A program made the translations under genes and the position numbers. This document shows, in pieces, positions 55,960 through 64,000 of a DNA stretch of 64,000 nucleotides. The notes beneath the pieces are model-generated. The model saw nothing but the letters and a program-made list of their open reading frames with translations, was not told the origin of the DNA and made no database searches. The stretch comes from Tubulanus polymorphus (taxonomy: Eukaryota; Nemertea; Palaeonemertea; Tubulaniformes; Tubulanidae), in contig NC_134035.1 of assembly GCF_964204645.1 (NCBI RefSeq), positions 3,176,001-3,240,000 on the forward strand, in the 5' to 3' direction. Positions within the stretch are counted from its first letter, which is position 1. The number at the start of each line of letters is the position of its first letter.

Positions 55960-56745
55960 TTCTGCGCCGTCCAAACGTCTCGCACCTGCGGCTCGTGCGA
56001 CCCCTTGAATTTGTGAAGTGCCCTTTTCAAAAAGATTCTCATGAAAATACAGCACCCTGCAAAATCCGACGTCCGGACCTATGAAATTAATTAGAATTTG
56101 AATTATTGCGGAAAAGGGCACTTTATATTGCAAAAAATGGCACGTTTCATTGAATCAATTGCCAAAAGGCACGTTATATTGTCAAGAAGGGCACATATAT
56201 TGCGAAAAAGGGCACGTTCATTTGCAAAAAATTAAGAAAAGGGCTCCAAAAATAGTTTGAAAAATCCTGTTATGGGTACGATTCATCTCCAATGAGGGCG
56301 CATGTGTTCAATCATATTACCGTACTGATGTGCTCTGACAGGGCACAACTCTGTGACTATCGGCACGTTCAAATTGCCAAAAAAATCCTAAAGGCACATT
56401 GTATTGCCAAAAGGGCACGTTCATAAAAATTCAGAACAGGGCTCAAAAATAGTTGGCTCAAAAAAATGACTTATAACTATCACATTCTAAAAGGGGCACA
56501 TTCAAATTGCAATAAATACTAAGAGTGGTTTGTTATTGCCTAAAATTCAGACAAGGGTATTTTTGCTATTTTGATGCCTCAGATGCTCTGATAGCTGGGC
56601 TTCAAATTTTTAACTGATTCTAAACCCCTTGGTGGCTTCGTACCTTCGGTGCTCGCCTCGTCGTGGTAATACAAATCCGGACAGGTGCCCTCTTGAATGA
56701 GTGCTACCCCTTGAATTTGGGCCTAGATCCGCCCCTGGAACCGAT
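55960..56745. repeat. Degenerate 'AAAAGGGCACGTTCATATTGC' repeats in an old element
   Basis: About twelve imperfect copies of a 25-35-bp unit around GGGCAC(G/A)TT and 'attgccaaaa'. The region ends with GGGCCTAGATCCGCCCCTGG, resembling an end of a dispersed element also seen at 33240. Confidence 0.5.
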
Positions 56746-57140
56746 ACCAACCAAACACTTTCAAAAATAACTTGAACCCTTATTTAGAAATAATTGTGAT
56801 TAAGATTTCATCCCCGGCTTTAATTACTCTTGTTAGCTCATGTTTTATTAGTAAAAATGTTCATGTAAGTCCTAGACGAAGTCTCGTTATATTTCGGCTA
56901 AAACATTTACATGGTGTATTGTTTTTATATACTTGTAATCGATTTTGATAAATTAATCGATTTTCAATCGTCATTGTAATAATTTTGTTCTTTTTGAATA
57001 AATTTCTTTTTAATGTTTCGGATAATTCTATTGATTTTCCTTGTGTAACAATGAGTGAATTGCTAGCTACCTCCTGAGGGTGAGACTCTCTTTAGTGCCT
57101 GCGGACCATGGGGGAGACCATGGGGGAGAACATGGAAGAG

Positions 57141-58711
57141 GCGTATCTCTTTAACACCCGTATTGCTCGGGTTAGTTTTACTACCAACGGGTGGCGCTGT
57201 ATGTAAATTTCACATAAATCAACGACTTTCGGCTATTAGCGGTACTTAAGTTAAGACCACTTGAAAACATCATAGTCAATTACGGTAGTAGTGAAAATAA
57301 AAAGATACAGTACAAAGATACAGTACGGTGTACAGTTAAGGACATGATTTCATAGCACCCATACTAGAGACATTTTATTCAGACAAGGACTATTAGTTAA
57401 ACATAATCTTCATGATATTTTCAGCAATTAATGATCTGTTATATTAATTAGTAATTCAGTCTTTCGGTGGTTCGAGATAAAATGCCCGCAAAATAAGAAC
57501 CTAACGAACCAGGGCTGACCACAAATTGACCACCAGATAAATTTTCGAAACGACACAATCCAATCATGTTTGGTATCAAATAACTCGTGGCTCGGACCAT
57601 TGTCTATTAACTGACCACTGCATGACCAGTACCATATATAGTAAATTATTTGTTTTGCAAACAATTAAGTTGTTTGGTGTCAAACAACTAGAAATGATGA
57701 GGGCATTAATCTAAAAATTGTTTAACTGACCAATACTTGACCAGTACTGACCAGTTATCAGTGCTAACCATAAGCCCGCATAAGTAATTTATATGTTTAG
57801 TAAAGCCATAAAATCGTGTTTGGGCGTCGAGCGACTAAATATGGCGCGGGCTATGATCTAACAACTATTTAACTGACCAATTTTTTTACCAATACTGACC
57901 TTTAAGTAATTTGTCTATTTTAGAAGCAACACAGTCGTGTTTGGTGTCTAATAATTAGATATTGTGTGGGCTTTCATCTAACAACACTATTCCAACTGAC
58001 CAAATCTTGACCAATACTGACCACATAGCTATATTTATCTGTTTCAGAAACAACTTAGTCGTGTCTGGTATCAAATGATTTCATTTGGCCTGAACGTAAA
58101 TATAACATCTCTTTTACATGTATAAGCTACACAAGTACTCTCTAATTACCGGTTAAATGTTTTTAGAAATGACACGGGGTTTTGCCTGAACCCTTCGTTA
58201 GTACTACTAGCTCTTATATTTAAATTTGTCGCTTGAAAAGTCTTGTCAGATTTTTATAGTAGGTAGCGAGCTAACTTTGGAATTTCGTACTAAAGTCTAT
58301 CCCAGTGGTTATGATCGCGGTGCATAGAACAGTTCATATCATCGCAGATCTGGAACCCTGTGGTTTCTATGTGCTCAACCCTGCAAGTAACTGAGGTCAG
58401 GCAACTACTACATTCAAGAGTGAATGATACTAAAGTTTTCCCATCCTGGTCATTCACTTCTCTTTATTCCTCTAGATTTGGTTTTTTCTTGTATATTCTC
58501 AAAAGTGCTGCCAAATAGCAGTGAAAACGTGTGGACTCCAGTCAGGTCCAGGCTTCTACTTATCAGAAATTATTGAAACATGAAACATGAAGCTAGGTCA
58601 ATAAGCAATTTCTTTTTATGAATGACTTTAAGAAAACTGGAAAAAGAGAAACATCTGTACCGGTATCGTACCGGTACATTTTTTTGCCATTATGAGAATG
58701 CCGGTTTGCTA
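57141..58711. repeat. Tandem 1571-bp repeat, copy A
   Basis: Starts GCGTATCTCTTTAACACCCG and ends GAATGCCGGTTTGCTA just before copy B. Within it (57507-58090) are about four or five diverged subunits of roughly 110-140 bp with 'cagtcgtgtttggt', 'aactgaccaat' and 'ttgaccagtactgacca'. Short open frames repeat once per unit but match nothing I know. Confidence 0.93.
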
Positions 58712-60282
58712 GCGTATCTCTTTAACACCCGTATTGCTCGGGTTAGTTTTACTACCAACGGGTGGCGCTGTATGTAAATTTCACATAAATCAACGACTTT
58801 CGGCTATTAGCGGTACTTAAGACCACTTGAAAACATCATAGTCAATTACGGTAGTAGTGAAAATAAAAAGATACAGTACAAAGATACAGTACGGTGTACA
58901 GTTAAGGACATGATTCCATAGCACCCATACTAGAGACATTTGATTCAGACAAGGACTATTAGTTAAACATAATCTTCATGACATTTTCAGCAATTAATGA
59001 TCTGTTGAATTAATTAGTAATTCAGTCTTTCGGTGGTTCGAGATAAAATGCCCGCAAAATAAGAACCTAACGAACCAGGGCTGACCACAAATTGCCCAAC
59101 AGATAAATTTTCGAAACGACACAATCCAATCATGTTTGGTATCAAATAACTCGTGGCTCGGACCATGGTCTATTAACTGACCACTGCATGACCAGTACCA
59201 TATATAGTAAATTATTTGTTTTGCAAACAATTAAGTTGATTGGTGTCAAATAACTAGAAATGATGTGGGCATTAATCTAAAAATTGTTTAACTGACCAAT
59301 ACTTGACCAGTACTGACCAGTTATCAGTGCAAACCATAACCCCCCATAAGTAATTTATATGTTTAGTAAAGCCATAAAATCGTGTTTGGGCGTCGAGCGA
59401 CTAAATATGGCGCGGGCTATGATCTAACAACTATTTAACTGACCAATTTTTTTACCAATACTGACTAATACTTTAAGTAATTTGTCTATTTTAGAAGCAA
59501 CACAGTCGTGTTTGGTGTCTAATAATTAGATATTGTGTGGGCTTTCATCTAACAACACTATTCCAACTGACCAAATGTTGACCAATACTGACCACATAGC
59601 TATATTTATCTGTTTCAGAAACAACTTAGTCGTGTCTGGTATCAAATGATTTCATTTGGCCTGAACGTAAATATAACATCTCTTTTACATGTATAAGCTA
59701 CACAAGTACTCTCTAATTACCGGTTAAATGTTTTTAGAAATGACACGGGGTTTTGCCTGAACCCTTCATTAGTACTACTAGCTCTTATATTTAAATTTGT
59801 CGCTTGAAAAGTCTTGTCAGATTTTTATAGTAGGTAGCGAGCTAACTTTGGAATTTCCTACTAAAGTCTATCCCAGTGGTTATGATCGCGGTGCATCAAA
59901 CAGTTCATATCATCGCAGATCTGGAACCCTGTGGTTTCTATGTGCTCAACCCTGCAAGTAACTGAGGTCAGGCAACTACTACATTCAAGAGTGAATAATA
60001 CTAAAGTTTTCCCATCCTGGTCATTCACTTCTCTTTATTCCTCTAGATTTGGTTTTTTCTTGTATATTCTCAAAAGTGCTGCCAAATAGCAGTGAAAACG
60101 TGTGGACTCCGGTCAGGTCCAGGCTTCTACTTATCAGAAATTATTGAAACATGAAACATGAAGCTAGATCAATAAGCAATTTCTTTTTATGAATGACTTT
60201 AAGAAAACTGGAAAAAGAGAAACATCTGTACCGGTACTGTACCGGTACATTTTTTTGCCATTATGAGAATGCCGGCTTGCTA
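58712..60282. repeat. Tandem 1571-bp repeat, copy B
   Basis: Almost identical to copy A and of the same length. It shares with copy C, against copy A, ATCTGTTGAATTAATTAG and TTGCCCAACAGATAAATT. Confidence 0.93.
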
Positions 60283-61613
60283 GCGTATCTCTTTAACACC
60301 CGTATTGCTCGGGTTAGTTTTACTACCAACGGGTGGCGCTGTATGTAAATTTCACATAAGACCGGCTTAGATGTATATAGATCCCTCCAATATTGTTACG
60401 TTTTCATTCTCTAAATTTTAATCACTTTAGTGTTGTTTTGTAAATATTTGTATATACATGTGAAATAGTTTTCCTCCATATACCATGGAAATGGTTGGAA
60501 TGTAAATAAATCGTAATCGTAATCGTAAACATAAATCAACGACTTTCGGCTATTAGCGGTACTTAAGACCACTTGAAAACATCATAGTCAATTACGGTAG
60601 TAGTGAAAATAAAAAGATACAGTACAAAGATACAGTACGGTGTACAGTTAAGGACATGATTCCATAGCACCCATACTAGAGACATTTTATTCAGACAATG
60701 ACTATTAGTTAAACATAATCTTCATGACATTTTCAGCAATTAATGATCTGTTGAATTAATTAGTGATTCGGTCTTTCGGTGGTTCGAGATAAAATTCCCG
60801 CAAAATAAGAACCTAACGAACCAGGGCTGACCACAAATTGCCCAACAGATAAATTTTCGAAACGACACAATCCAATCATGTTTGGTATCAAATAACTCGT
60901 GGCTCGGACCATGGTCTATTAACTGACCACTGCATGACCAGTACCATATATAGTAAATTATTTGTTTTGCAAACAATTAAGTTGTTTGGTGTCAAATAAC
61001 TAGAAATGATGTGGGCATTAATCTAAAAATTGTTTAACTGACCAATACTTGACCAGTACTGACCAGTTATCAGTGCTAACCATAACCCCCCCCCATAAGT
61101 AATTTATATGTTTAGTAAAGCCATAAAATCGTGTTTGGGCGTCGAGCGACTAAATATGGCGCGGGCTATGATCTAACAACTATTTAACTGACCAATTTTT
61201 TTTACCAATACTGACTAATACTTTAAGTAATTTGTCTATTTTAGAAGCAACACAGTCGTGTTTGGTGTCTAATAATTAGATATTGTGTGGGCTTTCATCT
61301 AACAACACTATTCCAACTGACCAAATCTTGACCAATACTGACCACATAGCTATATTTATCTGTTTCAGAAACAACTTAGTCGTGTCTGGTATCAAATGAT
61401 TTCATTTGGCCTGAACGTAAATATAACTAACATCTCTTTTACATGTATAAGCTACACAAGTTCTCTCTAATTACCGGTTAAATGTTTTTAGAAATGACAC
61501 GGGGTTTTGCCTGAACCCTTCGTTAGAACTACTAGCTCTTATATTTAAATTTGTCGCTTGAAAAGTCTTGTCAGATTTATAGGTAGCGAGCTAACTTTGG
61601 AATTTCCTACTAA
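60283..61613. repeat. Tandem repeat, copy C (truncated at its right end, with insertion)
   Basis: Begins like A and B and loses similarity after AATTTCCTACTAAA near 61613, missing the last 410 or so bases of the unit. It contains the 170-bp insertion at 60359-60528. Confidence 0.9.
60359..60528 (+). mobile_element. Short retroposon (SINE-like) inserted in repeat copy C
   Basis: 170 bp absent from copies A and B, flanked by a 5-bp ACATA duplication (60354-60358 and 60529-60533). It starts AGACCGGCTTAGATG and ends in a short tandem tail (AATCGTAATCGTAATCGTAA) after GGAATGTAAATAAATCG. Tail and target duplication indicate retroposition. Confidence 0.75.
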
Positions 61614-64000
61614 ATTCCAAAGATTTATCTCGTGGGGTTTTGAACGAACTATGTTGCGCTTTGTAACGTGTGCATTTGAGCCTGTAACGTGCACATTTCA
61701 CTCGCGTGAACGTGCGTATCGGTATCAATATGCGAGACTTGTTCAAACTGAACATTAAAGAAGATATTATATCATATCATATATATGAATATAGAAGGAA
61801 TGATAATGTAGTAGTTTCGTAGCTGCTGTCCACTGACCACAGATCAAAGTTAATCGCCTGATATGAAGTATATATTAATGTGTTATAGGGATGTAGTAGT
61901 TCAGCGAGAATTCAAACTTATGGGTAATTCTGAGTGATCACTCAAAATTACCCATAAGTTTACGCTGACCAATAGAGAAAGCTGTAAGGCCTAAGAAAAG
62001 ATGCATTAAGTATAACATATCTTTCAATATAATGAAGAAGTATTCAATTGGCCATCTGATCACAACAATAGTGTGACTTGTCTTATTGAAGCAATTGTAA
62101 AATACCGGAGAGTTAATTGGAGAACCCTGAATTCAAAACAATTCCACACTCAATCGTTTACTTTGAAAACACAATTTACAATTTGTGGACATGCATTTTT
62201 TCTGCACGAAAAGCATGAAGTATATTATATTTGCTTGTAAAAATTTGAAGTTTTCGGGGAAGATTTTTGGCCTAACCTGTGACCATGTCCTTCATATATT
62301 TTACTTCATATAAGACCGACCCTTGAAATAATGCTGAGAGTTTCGAGGAAAATTATGGTAGGATGTAAACTTAGGCCGCTTCGTATCCGTGGAAGGTTGC
62401 TAATTATTGATTCTATACACAATAATCATAAGTACGTAACATGAGATTCGATAGAATATCGTTTTTCAATCATACGTACGCGAATTATCGCGATATAAAG
62501 ATAAATGGTACTTTAATATACTTGTTAAGTCTTATAATGTCTATTTCTTTAGTAGTACAAATCAAGAGTGGATCTGCAGGCCACCTGAGACTATTCCACG
62601 ATCTAAGGTCAGTTGCCAAAAGTTAGTAAGTTTTCCAGTGGATAGTTAACATTAACAATGACAATTAAAACTTCATTGCTAAAATAACTTTGTACTTGTA
62701 GAATAGTCACACTCAAATGCGGAGAATCGATAATACGATAATACGATACGAAAACTCACTGAGTACAAACAAATTCAAAAGGATGATCTCTAGTGAGAAA
62801 TTGAACGTTGTGTCGTAATGTTCTAGTGATAAAACTTGGTTTGAAATTTGAAATGTGTACATAGTGGATCTTTTACATATTAACAGTGTATTTGGCCATG
62901 TATCATATTGTATAATGGTTAATCTAAACTAACTGGTCCCAGAGTTGTATCCTTAATTCCTGTAATAGAGGATGCAATCTTTTTGTGGCAAACAGTACAA
63001 ATAGCTAGAAAAAGCAACGATAGTGCATTGGCAAACTTAAAGCAAGCGTACATTGGTTTGTTTAGGTTTTTCGTTGGGAAAATTAATGTTTAATCATTAT
63101 TGAAATATCCGAGGCGAGCTTTTCCAGGAATTTACAAAGTTGAGCTTTACACAAGGAATGCTTTTGTAGTCCGATATCCGTGATTAACTCTGGCGTGGAG
63201 AGATACAATCTAAAACGTAGAGTCAAATATTTTACCACAATTTTCTATGATTAGTAAAAAGATTGAGTACCGGTAATAGACATAAACATGCAAACAGTAA
63301 TATCTGAATTCCACTCCATTTCAAACTCATCTTTACACAAACTCCAACTTGTTGAACAGTTCAAAATCGCGTGGTTTGAATTATTGCGATAGCTAAAATT
63401 AGGGACCACGATACTTGCTCATCTACACTGGCTACAAATTTAACAAAGGATTGAATTTGAGTGTTTGATGTTGTAACAATACCATACTGAATTATGGTTT
63501 CAGTTTCTACTTTTTGATTGAACATTTATATCACATATTGGGCATCATTTTTACCAGTATATATGGAATAACTTATCCATATATCATTTTTGATTTTATA
63601 TAATCTGACTTTTGAGATGTCATTCAATCAATGCATTCATATGCGGTCGTCGCTTTCAATAGCCACCACGGACTGGCTCCTTATTATCTCCTTAGCGATA
63701 CCTTGGCGGACGATCTCACACGTTTCTTGCTCCAGCCCTAGAATGCTCAATTATAGTCGATATGAAAACCCGATTTGAATTAAAATTCTTAAAGACTCCT
63801 AAAAACACACCTGTTAATTCGATTACTCTAAAGCGCCTTTGAACATGCAAGAACCAGTGAAATAAAGAAGTTTCCAGTTTCTAGGCGCCATTTTGTGGCG
63901 GTCCCTCGAGGTCCCCATTGTTGCGATGATTTGCGCTCATTTTTAAAACATAAGTTTAGATTGAATATCATATAGTTCTGCAGCCCCTTGCTCGACGAAA
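61614..64000. other. Distal intergenic region, no gene seen
   Basis: AT-rich. A short perfect-arm hairpin lies at 61920-61962 (ACTTATGGGTAATTCTGAG and its inverse). A half copy of the GGGCCAGTTGCTCA family is at about 62605-62685 and a fragment with GATGATCTCTAGTGAGAAATTG at 62780. 63880-63915 is a small GC-rich patch (AGGCGCCATTTTGTGGCGG). No exon supported. Confidence 0.45.

Noticed and set aside
57428-60976. Identical 78-aa minus-strand open frames once per 1571-bp unit
   Set aside because: They sit at the same offset in each repeat copy, contain no known domain and do not extend through splice sites; explained by repetition.

Overview
This is a 64 kb window of an animal nuclear genome. 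Its genes are split into many short exons with GT/AG introns, the introns and spacers are AT-rich, and dispersed and tandem repeats are dense. The gene set (condensin II subunit, PDH E3-binding protein, STRAD pseudokinase, prenylcysteine oxidase, animal-type purple acid phosphatase, death-fold protein) is metazoan. Introns of a few hundred bases to a few kb, plus abundant palindromic MITE-like elements, suggest a marine invertebrate. I cannot name the phylum or species from the sequence.

Layout. 388-23369 (minus): NCAPD3, rebuilt as 36 coding exons giving 1492 residues with every intron phase consistent. Nested on the opposite strand in its eighth intron is a two-exon gene (16202-17593) for a 200-residue protein with two death-fold domains. 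23825-30736 (plus): PDHX in 9 exons (508 aa), head-to-head with NCAPD3 across 455 bp. 33427-34542 (minus): an intronless STRAD-type pseudokinase (371 aa), tail-to-tail with PDHX. 34953-39159 (plus): PCYOX1-like prenylcysteine oxidase in 5 exons (491 aa), head-to-head with STRAD across 410 bp. 40963-50057 (plus): ACP7-like purple acid phosphatase in 12 exons (440 aa). From 50058 to 64000 I find no convincing gene; this part holds a long (about 2.9 kb) inverted repeat around a 69-bp tandem array, and three tandem copies of a 1571-bp unit, one carrying a retroposon insertion.

The genes are unrelated housekeeping functions (mitotic chromosome structure, mitochondrial pyruvate oxidation, LKB1 signalling scaffold, prenylcysteine breakdown, phosphatase), so no pathway cluster is implied. 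The two divergent pairs with gaps under 0.5 kb probably share promoter regions. The most unusual items are the nested antisense death-domain gene whose last codons are repeated in the array behind it, the long diverged palindrome at 52.4-55.2 kb, the 34-bp minisatellite that fills most of a PDHX intron, and a set of palindromic MITE families with similar GGGCCCAGTT-like termini. All gene models are conceptual; no transcript data were available.
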